Positions 13,101 to 25,434 of a DNA stretch of 64,000 nt are shown here, in pieces. Positions within the stretch are counted from its first letter, which is position 1, and every line of letters begins with the position of its first letter. Both the position numbers and the translations under genes were made by a program. The stretch is from Apostichopus japonicus (lineage: Eukaryota > Echinodermata > Holothuroidea > Aspidochirotida > Stichopodidae): the NCBI RefSeq assembly GCF_037975245.1, contig NC_092573.1, positions 2,294,501-2,358,500 on the forward strand, read 5' to 3'. The notes beneath the pieces are model-generated. The model saw nothing but the letters and a program-made list of their open reading frames with translations, searched no databases and was not told the origin of the DNA.

Positions 13101-16100
13101 ATAAGAATACATCCTGTAATAATAAGAATACATCCCATAATAATAGTACATGACAACTCACACATGACCACCTTAAACCAATCAAACACAAACGTCAGTT
13201 CATTGAATATTCATAATTTAGCCTTTTTCTCAACTTCCCCCCTCCAACTCTAGACCACCTTCACTCCCTGGTATATATTGGGTCCAGTGAACTACCAGCT
13301 GTCAATTAACACTTACTAAATAATAATCAGCCACATTATTTAACTCATAAATGGGTTTCATCAGTGTCCTTAAGTACATTTAAAATAAACATCCATCACC
13401 AAAAACATTCCTACCTAACCAAAAATGCTATTAAACTGTCTATTTCACCCACAGTTCTAAAAAGAGATAGATTCTTGGAGCCAGCTCATGTCTTTCTAGA
13501 AAAAAGGACCACACAAAACAATTACTTAGTTTAAGAAAAAGACTGGTCACACAGGGCCACCTGACCACTAACTGTTGCCATGTAGTAGTTAACAATAAAA
13601 GTGAAAATTAAGGGAACTCATAAATCTACCAAGTAAAGGTTATTCATTGGCAAATTAATCAAAAACAAAAATAAGAAAGATGAAAGAAAATGATAAATAT
13701 ACACAACAACAATACATTAACCATTTTATGCTCTAGTTACACCAGCGATAAATAAGCTGGACAAAAAAGCAGTATCGAATTTGTACAAAGCCCAGGTGAA
13801 CAATTGAGCTAACACATAATATAATTACCAATGTTCAAACACACTGTAAATGTACGACTGTAAAAGACCCCCTTTCAAGGTTCCTATAAGTTATAACGCA
13901 CAGGAAGTCTAAATGAGATTGCCATTTGCAGTAAAATATAAGTGGCAGTATTGTTCCGAACGCAGGATTCTGCAGCTGGGACACAATCTTTTAGCCAGGG
14001 ACGCAAAACCTCCAAATTAGTTGCGTCCTACGCACAAACCCCAAGCACACCCACTCACAACTATGCCTATACAAAGCATAACAAACACATTTTTGAATGA
14101 ATACTTCCCAAAAATCCAAAATTTCTTCCAACCCTTGGTACAGATGATTGAATTTGTTTGAAATCAAATAAATCATAACAATCAACCACAAAGTACAGAA
14201 TTAACAATGCTGCCATTACAGACATTTTCATGCAGAAAAATAGTTCATGAAGCATTTGCCAGTTTCCTGTGATTTGATAGGCCAATTGTCCCTAACCATT
14301 GCAAACAAACTTGCGTCTATAGTGCTCAATGAACAAAAAGTATGTTGTTTAAATGCAACTGCTTGTAACTTTACTGTCCCATGTGTAGAGATTGGGAAGT
14401 TTGTGATAACGGGCTAACATAATATAACGTTAGGCCTTGTTAACACAACTTTCGACATGAAGAGCTGTAGGACATGTAGGAAGTTTCGACATGTACAGTA
14501 GGAAGTTGTAGTTGAATTGTTTCTAAGAATATCACATATGTTGAGTCATTGTTTTGCTCACAAAATGGTATGGGTTGAGACAATTTATGAATTGTGTGGG
14601 AAGCTAACATCTCTGATAGTGAAAATCATATTTCATCTCACAGTATATATGTTTGTTCTTTCCGCATTGAGAGTTGATAAAGTAAAATGTGCATTCACAC
14701 CACAGTAATTTGTTCACCGCAAATTTTGCATAAATTTTTGTGGTCCTTTTGACCATGTGCTTCCGTTAAATATTTTGTGAGTGTAAACTTTATCCTTCAT
14801 ACTTAGTCAAAAGTAGCCATTGGCGCTTGAGTTTTTAATCAACATTGCTTAAAATGTTGTTTACATACTGTAATGGGAAAGGGGTCAGAACTGGCTGGGG
14901 TTGGGCCGACTTGCCTATAGTGGTTGGGGGAAAAGGAAAAATTTGTTCAACTTTGAATAAAACTTAAGAATAAAATTGCATTGGGGAACTGTTAACAGTA
15001 ACTTACGACTGGGACTCAATAACGTTTGGAGCGAGTACTAGGCCTTTAAGGGGTGTGTTCTTGTGTCGTCGAGACCTATACATAATAATTTTAACATCAT
15101 TTAAGAGCCTCAATTAAATCAGTAAAGGGGGAATTTTTATTTTTGCTATTTCTCTCTAGGCTATCTTTTTACTTTACATTGGTTTCCTACATTCACAGTG
15201 TATTGATAGCCTATATCATTTTCATGGACGCTTTGTATTAAAAGGGAGCTGTATACCCCGTACCGAAGTGTGCACCTCATGATACCTAGGCCAGCATATA
15301 TATGATTACTAGTCTACGGTAAAATTTCCTGTCTCAGAATTTGACAGTAATTTTGTGGTTGTAAACTCTTTAAAGCTTTCATCATTTGATTTTCTATGTT
15401 GCACATTATAGACCTATCACTTTAGGCTTCCATTGTGCACAAGCCAATATTTTGTCAGGGGTCTTTTATAACTAAGTATTTTGCATTCCTGTAGAGGTAT
15501 TTTAAAGTGCATATGTACATGAAGAACTGTAGTGACACTAGTTTTTCTGGAGCGGACGCAAACATTTACAACTTTTAAAGTCCTGGTAACAATTTACTGA
15601 TATGAGAAGGTATCAATTGCTGTTAGCACTACATGTCAAATGTGTCTCTCAGTCTGTGGCAGAACCACATTAAATTTACAAACTTATTGAGGGTTATGAC
15701 AAAGGTAGACTCTTCAATAATGTGGGTGACATTTTAATCAACATTCTGTGTTTGGCTGAAATTGCAACATAACTCAGGCATCACACAGTGATTACTGCTC
15801 TAAAATATTGCAAATATTTTGATAAAACTAGTTTTTTTAAATTTATGTCAGTAAATTCACACATTTAAACTACTTTGCCTAAATGTTACTTAGGTTGTGG
15901 TAAGTTCAGCTAAATGCATTGTTTTCAGTAGCCTGATGCAGCTAGATACAGACACCTTTAACAGTCATAGTAGTGCATGCTGTTAAGTGCAATCCAATAA
16001 GTCTCTGCTTTTAAACAAAGGGATCAAACAAAGAGAAAGAAAGTTTAGTTACAAATTAACATATCGCATTGAAGCATTCACTGCCTCACAATTGAGTCCT

Positions 16101-17444
16101 ACGTACATATTATCTGTTTGTAGTACTTATGATGTAAAAAGCCTTAATCACTATTACTACTTAGGAAATCAAAGGAGATACAAAAACAATTTGTTATGTA
16201 CCTTCAGTTTCCCAACTTTGTTATATACCTAAAGTTGCTGAAATGAAAAAGCACCCCAATTTTAAGTACTGATAGAGAGTAGTTGTCCTGAAATAATGTA
16301 ATTTGAAATGAATCAGTTGCCACTTTCAGTTGTTGTTGTTTTGGTTTTTTATCTCAATACATTACATGTATAGAGATATTGTAACAGTAAGTGGGACTCT
16401 CTCTTCTCTTAAAAATTTTTCAGCGTCTTCAAACAAAGTTCTTTTTCTCTGGAATTTCCAGAGCAAGAATATATCATATAGACCAACAAAAGTTACTATT
16501 TTTTATTCCAGAATTGTATCTCATTCTGTGACTTTTTCACTGATTTATGTCCAAATCGGGCCAATTTGGACTGAAAACACACTTTGGCAGACCTGTTTTG
16601 CACACGCTCCAAAACTTATGTTTTATGAAAGAGAATAGAATAGAACTGTCTTTCAACAGTGGTATCGTCTAAGATAGGGTCCTATGTTTTATATATTTTA
16701 TTAACATTTTAAACTTTCATTTGTTGTTTACAGGTAGGTATTAATAAGAATTTTACTACCTGTATATGACATTTAATGGCTTTTATTTGCTTTATTTGAT
16801 GTTTAAATGATTTTTCTTTCTTAAAACAACACTGAGCTGCCGCCCCTACTATTAGTAAAAAGGTCCGTTTTTGATGATTAAGCCCCGCCCCCAAGTCTGT
16901 TTTGTAGCAGATTGGCTATGACTCATAACAGCTACACGAAAATGGCTACGCTCGCGACCAATTTCTGTAGTGTAGTTGTAGTTTTGTTTTTTATTAATAG
17001 TAGTAAAAACTAAAAGTTGATTTTCACAAGCAATTAATTAATAACTACAAGACTGAATTTTCATTCAGTCATCTTGACCCTAGCTTTGAGGACAACCATA
17101 GACCTGTTTTAGTTTTGTTTATTAGAAGGAGCTACATGAAGAATGGTTTCCAGTATGTCTATATCCTTACAAATTCAAATGTTAGATGTTAACTAAATGT
17201 CAACATGGTGACTTTGATGAGATGCAGTTAACGTCTCTACAATATTCTCTTGCTCGTTCGTTGAATATTTAAAAAATAAAGCCTGTAAAATCTCTGTCTC
17301 TGATTTGTATTTGCCTTGGTGCAAAAGGTAACTATTTGAGGAAATTTGCATGAAGTTCTTGTAATCCTACTGCAATATTTATGGATTAAGTGCCAAAGAT
17401 GTTTGTTCACAGTGTTCTTTTTGGATTCTATCTTCTTTTTGCAG
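10126..17444. other. Intergenic stretch, no gene recognised
   Basis: Seen inside: a 17-bp inverted repeat at 10980-11257, an AT-rich palindromic patch at 11703-11760, and short CATCCCATAATAATA-type repeats at 13075-13145. A GC box-like GCCCCGCCCCC at 16882 could belong to the SPG21 promoter. Open frames here are short and match no family I know. Non-coding first exon(s) of SPG21 may lie near the right end. Confidence 0.4.
10980..11257. repeat. 278-bp segment bounded by 17-bp inverted repeats
   Basis: AGTATTGCGAAGTTCGG at 10980-10996 is the exact reverse complement of 11241-11257. Related partial copies (GAAGTTCGG near 10791, CCCGAACTTTGC near 11223) lie close by. I see no clear target duplication, so calling it a MITE is only a guess. 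Confidence 0.5.
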
Positions 17445-17489
17445 ATGGGGCAGAGATTCCAAGTACTAACATTAGACCGAAGAAGTTAG
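17445..17489 (+). promoter_or_regulatory. Candidate upstream ORF in the SPG21 leader
   Basis: A pyrimidine-rich acceptor (TTCTTTTTGCAG) ends at 17444. If it is used, the leader exon opens with ATG and a 14-codon reading frame that stops at 17487-17489, about 100 bases before the SPG21 start. Such an upstream ORF would be expected to lower translation of the main frame. Whether this acceptor is used is not shown by the sequence alone. Confidence 0.35.
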
Positions 17490-17593
17490 ATGTAAGTCAA
17501 CAGTGAATCAAGAAGAGAACTAAACAAGGCTGGAGAAAACTTGACTAATAACCATCATTTGAGCTGGAACTCGAGATGATCAAATAGGCAACC

Positions 17594-18333
17594 ATGGGAC
17601 TTATTTCGGAATCACAAGAATACAAAAGCTTTCGGTCAAATGTTCCACAGAAAAAGGTAAATGGCCAAAATTTATTTGTTGTCACTGAGGAACAAACCAG
17701 GTTCTGGAATGTTTTTTTTTTTTCAAGTTGAAAACTGTATGCATCCTGTCAGCTCCGTTTTAGGTCACAGAACAGTTGGCCATTTTGTCAAACTGACTCC
17801 TTCCAGCCATTTGCGACAGTTTTCTAACGGTAATACCTCTCTAAACTGTCCTCACATATCACACTTCAAAGCACTTGTATTGATAGTATGAACAGTTCCT
17901 GACCTTATCTGATAGAAACATGTTATTGATACTGTTCATACTGCCAATACAAGTGCTTGGACATGAAAGTACAGTATATGAAAAATTGTGCCAACTGGGT
18001 GCTCCTTCTTGGTGACTCATTATACTCCCTTAGGCCAGGACAGTCCTACAAACATTACACTATTAATCATGTTATTCCGTCTGCAGTACTAGGTCTTCCA
18101 AGTTTCAACAGTTAGGTTGAAAACTGATACTGGATGTTGAGTTAAGCTTAAAAGTCAATATTCTCATATCATACAATATAAACCCAAACAGAAAAATGTA
18201 TCATCTTAGGTAATGAAACTCATCAAGCTCTGTCAGCTAAATAAAATTAAAATAAGTTTTTTTGAGAAAAACACCAGACATAAAGTACCTGTTTGTTGAT
18301 GATCACAGAGCTTGTAGAAGGTGGTAGGAAAAT

Positions 18334-18376
<43 letters not shown>

Positions 18377-21300
18377 GGTTATTGTAGATGACAATGGTAA
18401 AACACACTGGACACTTTATGATGCCGGTCCCAGAAATGTCAGATGCCCTTTAGTATGTCTTCCACCAGTCAGTGGTACTGCCGATGTGTACTTCAAGCAA
18501 CTCCTGGGGTTATCTGCTAAAGGCTACAGAGTTATCGCCGTAAGGAGACCCTTTTACATTCACACCGTTTTCGCTTTAAAAGTTTGACCTTTCAGTAAGC
18601 AACTGAAGAAATTAAAGAAATAAATATCAAACATAAGAGAATATGCTGTGAAAACAATCTATTGGGTAAAAGTACTTTTGGAGACTGTTATCAATTTTCA
18701 GAATATGTAAATTTGATGGGCAATAAAGGAGAATCCAATGTTCTATAGTTAAAAACATGTAATTATCATTTCTAAGCAGTCTTCTCTTGTTTTACTATTT
18801 TTCTTCTTTTTTTTAGATGGAGTTCCCTGTTCATTGGAATATTCAAGAGTTTTGTGAAAGTTTCAGAAAACTTTTAGATAACCTACGGTTAGACAAGGTA
18901 TGCACATCATTTCTCTATTAAAGCAATAGGCATTTTGTTATGAAATGTTTTTTTACTTTCCCTGTCAGGATTAATTGAGTGAGTAAATCGCTATCGTCTT
19001 GCAAAGTGATAACAATTATATTTAAGTGCTTAGCTCATCCATGGTAAGAGAAAATGTGCCCTACAAGTAAAAAATATTAATTCTAACCTGTCTTATCATT
19101 CCATTGTACAGTTGTTCCCAGGTTACCTAACATTCCCCTATTCCTTTTCAAGTTATTTCATTTTTCTGGTGAAGCTGCCTTTTCAGCCTCATTTACACTT
19201 AGAAAAGGCGAGAGCTTAATCAGACCCAAGGACGATTATGTCTCTGGGCACCTTTTTGAACTCTTTCATTTTTCCTCAAGTGTATTGAGCAAAATTGGAA
19301 TGAAATATCCCTTATTCCCATAATGTTCTCAGGCCCTCTTCATATTTCCCTTGGCCCCATATTTGATTCTATACCCCCCTTGAACCCATCTCTCACCAGG
19401 CCCCTGTGCTCTGATTATCTCCTTTTTAAGGAACAGGTATAAATATTTGTTTTCAAAGATGGGAGTTTTAATTAATTAAAGCTGAATTTGGTTCCTTTTT
19501 TTTTCTATTTTATTAAGCCTGGAGCTTTTCTAGGAATCCTCCTTTCACAGATATGCTGTAAACAAAATTTAAGTCAGTTTTATTTGTATTTTATGTACAT
19601 TGTAGTGGAAATGCATATTAAATTAATTTAAACATTAATTTATATAATATAAGAATTCTTTACCAATCGTCACTTTGTTGCGTCTGTCAGGTTCACATCT
19701 TTGGATCATCTCTTGGTGGATTTCTGGCCCAGAAGTTTGCAGAGTACACATTCCGTAGCTCCAGAGTGGCCTCCCTCATCCTTTGCAATACTTTTGTCGA
19801 CACTGAAATCTTCCAGCAGTCACCTGCATCATCAGTGTAAGTTCAACTGAATGGAAGCCTTTCCAAGTTGTTGCCCGTATCTGGGGCTTCATTAAATGTG
19901 GACTCAAAAAGTAGATCAAAGGACATTTGGGGTTAAGATAGGTGATACCATATGTTACAGGTCAATTTGGACATGTCAGTTCAGCTACAACATGGCTGAT
20001 GTTTTTGTTTTGATGTTGGTGATTGTTTTTATTAATTCTGCATATTCCTGTTTGTAATCATCTTTCTTATTGTTAGATGGTCAAACTTACCTTAAAACAG
20101 CTTTGTCCACACTGTTGTTTTATTGAATGGTTCTTCACAACACCACAACTTGTCAAGCTTACATTCTGAACAATTTCATTATTATCATGATTTTTTTAAT
20201 ATTTCAGTGTCCAGCTTCATTAATATCAGCGTGAAAGTTTGCACTTGGATGCGATTAAGTAAGGATATTGATCAAGCTGTAGGTTAACCCTATCCAGTGT
20301 TTAGAATACCAAATGTTTCTCATTGTTTGATAGCTATTTGTGGATCCTTTACACTGCATTTCACATAAAATGACCTGTGTAGATCACCAAACAAAAGTAT
20401 ACTATACTTAATCATAATTCTGTAGACATTGATGACATTCAAGTGCACTGCACAAATGCTCTGTTAACTATGTGCAATCCCAGAACACCATTCCATTCAT
20501 TTAAGATGATTATGACAGATTTCATATGTTGAAGTGAATGAAAGGAACACCAATGAAGGTGTTAGGTAAATGTCACTTGTAGCTCAATAATAGAGGGTAA
20601 ATTTATTTGCAACCATAAAACTTACAGACTCTTTTCACTTTTTCCTCAGTGTGTTTGAACAGGTTTGACAAATCATAAACTTTGTTTATCGACAACCACA
20701 ACCTTCACAAGGAGATTTAAAGCTTTTGAACCTTGAGCTGTGCAACTGTAGAAAGGCCAGTAGGTGCAGTAGACTGTTTACAGGCAATCTAAAGGTCTTT
20801 TCTAAACTTGTCAATTATGTTTAAAGAAAAATAACTTTTGTAAATTGTTTAGTTTTTTAGGAACTCTATTGTCTATGTTGTGAAATTTTAATCAATCATG
20901 TTTTCTCTTGTTTAGGTTTTGGATGATGCCATCATTTGTGTTGAAAAGAACTGTTCTACAAGGATTTGACACTGGGAAATATGAAAATGATATCGCGGAT
21001 TCCATAGACTTTATGGTCGAGAGGGTGAGTAGAAATTATACCATGGCAACACCGGTTGAACTTTCTGTTACTTGAGTTGTCCTTTGAATAGTTGATTTTA
21101 GGAATAATTTGTCAATTATTATAACCAACAGGTACAATGTACAGGCAAGAAACATGTATGTGCAATGAAATGAATAAACATCTCACATCATGTTGAAATA
21201 TGAGAAGAAAATATGTAGATAGCTTCTTGCTGAGTGCCACAATTCTTGGATAAAACTTCAACAGATTGCAAAAGTAGGGTTATTTGGCAGCCTTTGTAAT

Positions 21301-24300
21301 AGTAATTATCTGTAGTTAGACTAATTATTGCCTTGTTGGCACCTTTTTTTGTGTGTGTAAGAAGACATATTTTGCTAGCCTTGCAACAGCATTACACAAG
21401 TGACACACATGTGTATCTGGTGTTTCATAGTTATTCTACTGATTTTGAGTCTGATTTTGACTATCTATTCTGGGCATTTGTGAATCATCATACAGCATTT
21501 GTCTCACTTTTGAGCATTCCTTGAGCTATCCGTTTCCAATTGAAAGCAGTGAATAATAAGAATGATTGCTAGCTTGCTATTGAAACCAGAAAAACTGATT
21601 GCCTGTCTCTTCCGATACAAAGAGCAAGTACCGTGTCATAGTTTGACTATCTGAAAGGAAGTACGTCATCATCGCAAGCCGAAAAGAAAGTTCTTTCACT
21701 TTCTAACTGCTGTAACATGATTGCACAATGTTCAATACTGTGACCCAGTTTATGACTGACGTTGGAGAGATGGAAGAAAAGCGTCCCAACATTTATATTG
21801 GTTTATATTGCTTGCGGTGCATTTATGTACAATCATATTTAAATATCGGTATAAATTAACAGTTAAAGGTTTTCTTGAAAAGCATTGCACGTAGAAACTT
21901 TATTACAGACAAGAAAAATTTGAGAAATTTCATGACAACCTGATTTCATCTCATTTTGAGATCGATCTCTGTTGTGGTTGGTCTTTTATGATGGTGAAAG
22001 AGGTCTCTTTGTTTGGAATTTGTCAGGAGGCAGTTCAAAGGTCAGTGGTGGTCATCAACCAGGTTTCGTGAGTTTGAGTCTAGGCAAGAATATCAATGTT
22101 TTTTTTTCTCTCATGGTAAAGTTAACGTGATATTCTGCTGACAGATAAACTTTTATTGAAGAGAAAAATATTCCACTGTGTTATTGGAGCAACTTTCTTC
22201 ACGGTCTTGACCCAAACTCAAAATATGATGGATAGAATGTACCCTTTTTTGACTGACTAAACCCTCCCTTACTGCAGGAAGCTGATCAGATTAGGAGCTC
22301 TGTGATGTCATCTGGGCAAATACTCCAAAAGCTTTATACTTAGGCTATTATAATCTTTCTGTTGTATTATTCTTTAAATTCCATACATTTTCAATCTTTG
22401 GTTAACGTTTAAAAGTTCTCTGCATTTAGAATTGCATCAATTCAAAATACTATTTTTTTATTCAAATATAATTTTCCTCTAGGGGGTAAATAATTAAAAT
22501 ATTATGAGGAAATAAACAAAGACTTTCTTCTCAATTTCCCTGATGGCTTCATTGATTCAGATGTTGCAAATTGTGTTCACAAGATTTCACCAACTTTGGA
22601 AATTGAAAAATCTTAATAATACAATATACCATGAGGATTTTGTCCCAACCTGAAGATAATTTCCAACAATTTGGGTATAGCCACCATAACACCTCTTGAA
22701 GGTGGAATTTGTTGCAAATGTTTCTTCTCCATTATCCTTCCTCCTCCCCCATCCCTGCCCCACCAGTCCCTTTTGGGAACCCACCTCATCATTACACTAC
22801 AGTTTGTTTGCAATGCAGGTGTGTCTGTTAGTTGGCAGACCATGATTTTCCATGGTTATGCCTTAACATTGGCATTCCCAGCATAACTGTTCCATTATGA
22901 CTAGTAGACTCTACCTTATTCAAGTTATGCAGACATATTTCCTTAAGCATGTTCTGATTGTCGTGGTAAAAGGAAATTTAGAAAAAAGGAAGGTCATAGA
23001 AATTGAAACTATGTTATGTCTTTTGGTTTTGTTTGTTTCCTACAGCTTGAAACACTTTCACAGAAAGAGTTAGCAAGCAGACTCGCCATGAACTGTTCCA
23101 GCGCGTATGTAGAACCCCAGAAGTACCGAGATGTGGATGTTACAATCTTAGATGTAAGAATGACAGCATGCTATTTTGAATTTTAAGCCTGTTTTAACTT
23201 TCAAAGCAACTGAACTGTTTGGTTGCCATGTAGACCCCCTCCCCCCACCCCCTACCCTTGCTGAGTACAGTTCACATGTCAAATTGATCAAGAAAACTTC
23301 TAATCTGAAGCAAGCAAAGTGACCCAGAGCTTACTTATGTTTCCTTGCAGTCACAGCAGCTGCCTTTGTGAAAGTAATTTTAGTTTGCTGTTGCCTCATT
23401 ATATAATATAGGTCTATAAAGGGGTACTCAAATTCTAACATCAGCTAGCATTTTACTGCCAACTTTTAAGCATTAATCACTCACTGAAACATCTATTGTC
23501 TTATATTTTAATTACCCTTTGTTTATGTATGCGAGTAATCTGAAGGATCTGAATCTCTTGGAAAGTATTTGCAGAGAATTTAGATGTTGTAGTTTATTAG
23601 CACTCTGAAAATTATAGGAAGTACCGATGATGGTTTAGCTGGTACAAGCTCAGACAACTAGATGAAGATAAACGTTGCAAATGAGTCGGATTGACATATT
23701 AAACGATGGCAGAGGAGAACCTTTTCAAAACATTGATGAAAGAAATAAAATGAAATGAAATAATATAAACTACAACAACCACATCATGTGGAAATAGATG
23801 ATACAACAGCAATTAGTAATCATTGATATGGGTTAGTAATCATTGATATGCTAGGATGGAGTTGCATAAAAAATACTGAAACACTGAAAACATCGATTAG
23901 GACGTCTTTTCGAGCCGTGAACATCTAACCTCCCTACCACTCTGTTTCAGTAGAGTAAATACATGCAGTTAATGCTTACATTACAATCTACGATGTTTCT
24001 TTGTATGCTTTCTAGGTCACAATTCTTTAACAGATAGTTACAGGAATGCTGCACACGATATGTAACTGTGGCAACTTTTGTTTAATTCTTGGTTAAATTA
24101 ATGTTTCGAGCAGCAAATCAGTCTATCATCAGTTTTGTCTCACTTTATATCAGATGCACAAACAGGAACGGGAAGAGTACCCCGCCTCTGCCCTGCTCTT
24201 CTTGATAGGTTTCATTTTCATGATTATTGAATCTTTCTTTTCTTCTTTGTTGCTACGCTAGGTTTTCGATAAATGTGCCTTATCACAGTCAGTGAAGGAA

Positions 24301-25434
24301 GAAGTTTATAAATGTTATCCAAACGCAAGAAGATCTCATTTGAAGACAGGGGGGAATTTCCCTTACTTGAGTCGCGATGATGAAGTCAATATGCACCTAC
24401 AGGTAGGGTTGAATCTGCGGCTAAGTTAAGCCCCTCTCGTTCTCCCTTAGAAGGATTTCCTGCCGACAAACGGTGTGAAACTTACGCTGAAGAGAAATTG
24501 TATTCCACACTGTTAGTTGAAACCCCCATCTCAATATCTCGCTCCTAACTCGAGATATGGTTGATTGAATGTGACATTTTTTTGACTGGCTAAAACCTTC
24601 AACTACTCCAGGAAGTTGGATCTCAGTAGGGGGTCTGTGATGTCATCTGGGCAAATGCTCTTCAAATGCTTTCCTTAGGCTATTATTATCTTCTTGTTGA
24701 TTCATGCTTGAAACCTGATACATTTGGAATTTTTGCATGGCTGTGAAAGATCTCTGTACTTAGAAATATCCTTCTTCTCTATAGGATTGACAAGTTATAA
24801 AGAAAAACAGAGACATTTTCCTCTGAAGTGCCCTGATGACATCATCTGTACTGCTGTTGCCAGATACATTTACAAAATTTCACAAAATTTGAAATATTCA
24901 TATCTTCATTCTGCAAAATGCTATGAGGATGTGGTTTGTGCCTAAAGATTCAGAGAACTTTCAGCAATTTTGCTAAGTAATTAAAATCAGCCATCAGAAA
25001 ATCCTTTTAACAGTCCCTGTTTGTAAAAGGAGTACCTATCCTGTCATATCTTATATTTTCCTCCTCATGTTGAAACCATTTCTTAATTAAATTAAAACAA
25101 TTCAGTGATTTATGTTGGTGACAATGTTACCTTTTAGTTTTAAACCTCACATATTTGCATATTACCACCCTTCCAAGTGTACAACATGTTAGAATATTGT
25201 TTATGTCAAAAAGAAATCCACCAAAACAAATCATCAAATGTTCAACTGTTTTCTTTACAGGTGCACTTAAGAAAGTTTCTACAAGGTAGATACACAGCCA
25301 GAGATCCAAGGATAAGAGACCCAGCTCCAGAAGAAATTAGGGAACCCTCACCCGAGCCCCCGGGAGCAGAGGCGGGGGCAGCTTATCCAGAAGAGATGGC
25401 ATCTGATGGACAGGAGGTTGACGGTTCAGAATGA
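17594..25434 (+). CDS. SPG21: Maspardin (SPG21), complete, eight coding exons
   Basis: Exons: 17594-17656, 18378-18539, 18817-18897, 19691-19836, 20916-21024, 23046-23153, 24262-24402, 25261-25434 (stop TGA 25432-25434). Every junction is GT-AG and in phase, giving 327 residues against about 308 in human. The ATG has a strong context (CAACCATGGG). Maspardin has an alpha/beta-hydrolase fold and acts on endosomal/trans-Golgi membranes; it binds CD4 in vertebrates, and loss of human SPG21 causes Mast syndrome. Visible signatures are YDAGPR and [10 protein letters not shown] (exon 2), GSSLGG with nucleophile-position Ser109 (exon 4), and [16 protein letters not shown] (exon 7). The family is generally thought to be a poor or inactive hydrolase. 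The last exon encodes a Pro/Glu-rich acidic tail ([16 protein letters not shown]) that does not resemble the vertebrate C-terminus as I know it. Introns 5 and 7 carry related repeats, and intron 1 a MITE. Confidence 0.96.
17804..18001. mobile_element. 198-bp palindromic MITE with 7-bp target duplication (copy A)
   Basis: Lies in SPG21 intron 1. The left end CAGCCATTTGCGACAGTT pairs with the right end AAAATTGTGCCAACTGGGTG as inverted repeats. CTCCTTC flanks it on both sides (17797-17803 and 18002-18008). The interior is also self-complementary: GCACTTGTATTGATAGTATG is answered by a sequence ending in GCCAATACAAGTGC. It is the same family as 29552-29750, with nearly the same length. Confidence 0.8.
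18339..18371 (+). repeat. 33-T homopolymer in the SPG21 exon 2 polypyrimidine tract
   Basis: An unbroken run of T ends six bases before exon 2 begins (TACACAG, then the exon). It forms the whole polypyrimidine tract of that acceptor. Such runs are prone to length change and to sequencing error. Confidence 0.85.
22140..22680. repeat. Dispersed repeat, copy 1 (SPG21 intron 5)
   Basis: Shares a collinear series of blocks with 24482-24978. Examples are TATTCCACTGTG, TTTTTTGACTG, CAGGAAG, TCTGTGATGTCATCTGGGCA, TTAGGCTATTAT, and a closing block with CTATGAGGAT-like sequence followed by TTTCAGCAATTT-like sequence. The two copies are clearly diverged. There is no coding potential; class unknown. Confidence 0.7.
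24482..24978. repeat. Dispersed repeat, copy 2 (SPG21 intron 7)
   Basis: Collinear with 22140-22680 in the same orientation; the shared TCTGTGATGTCATCTGGGCA block is the best anchor. Either both are insertions of one transposon family or one is a segmental copy within the gene. The divergence favours old insertions. Confidence 0.7.

Noticed and set aside
13991-14285. Overlapping hydrophobic minus-strand frames
   Set aside because: AT-rich chance frames without motif, splice or promoter support.
18321-18377. Open frame extending SPG21 exon 2 upstream through the poly-T (poly-Phe)
   Set aside because: It is the polypyrimidine tract of the acceptor; the coding exon begins at 18378.
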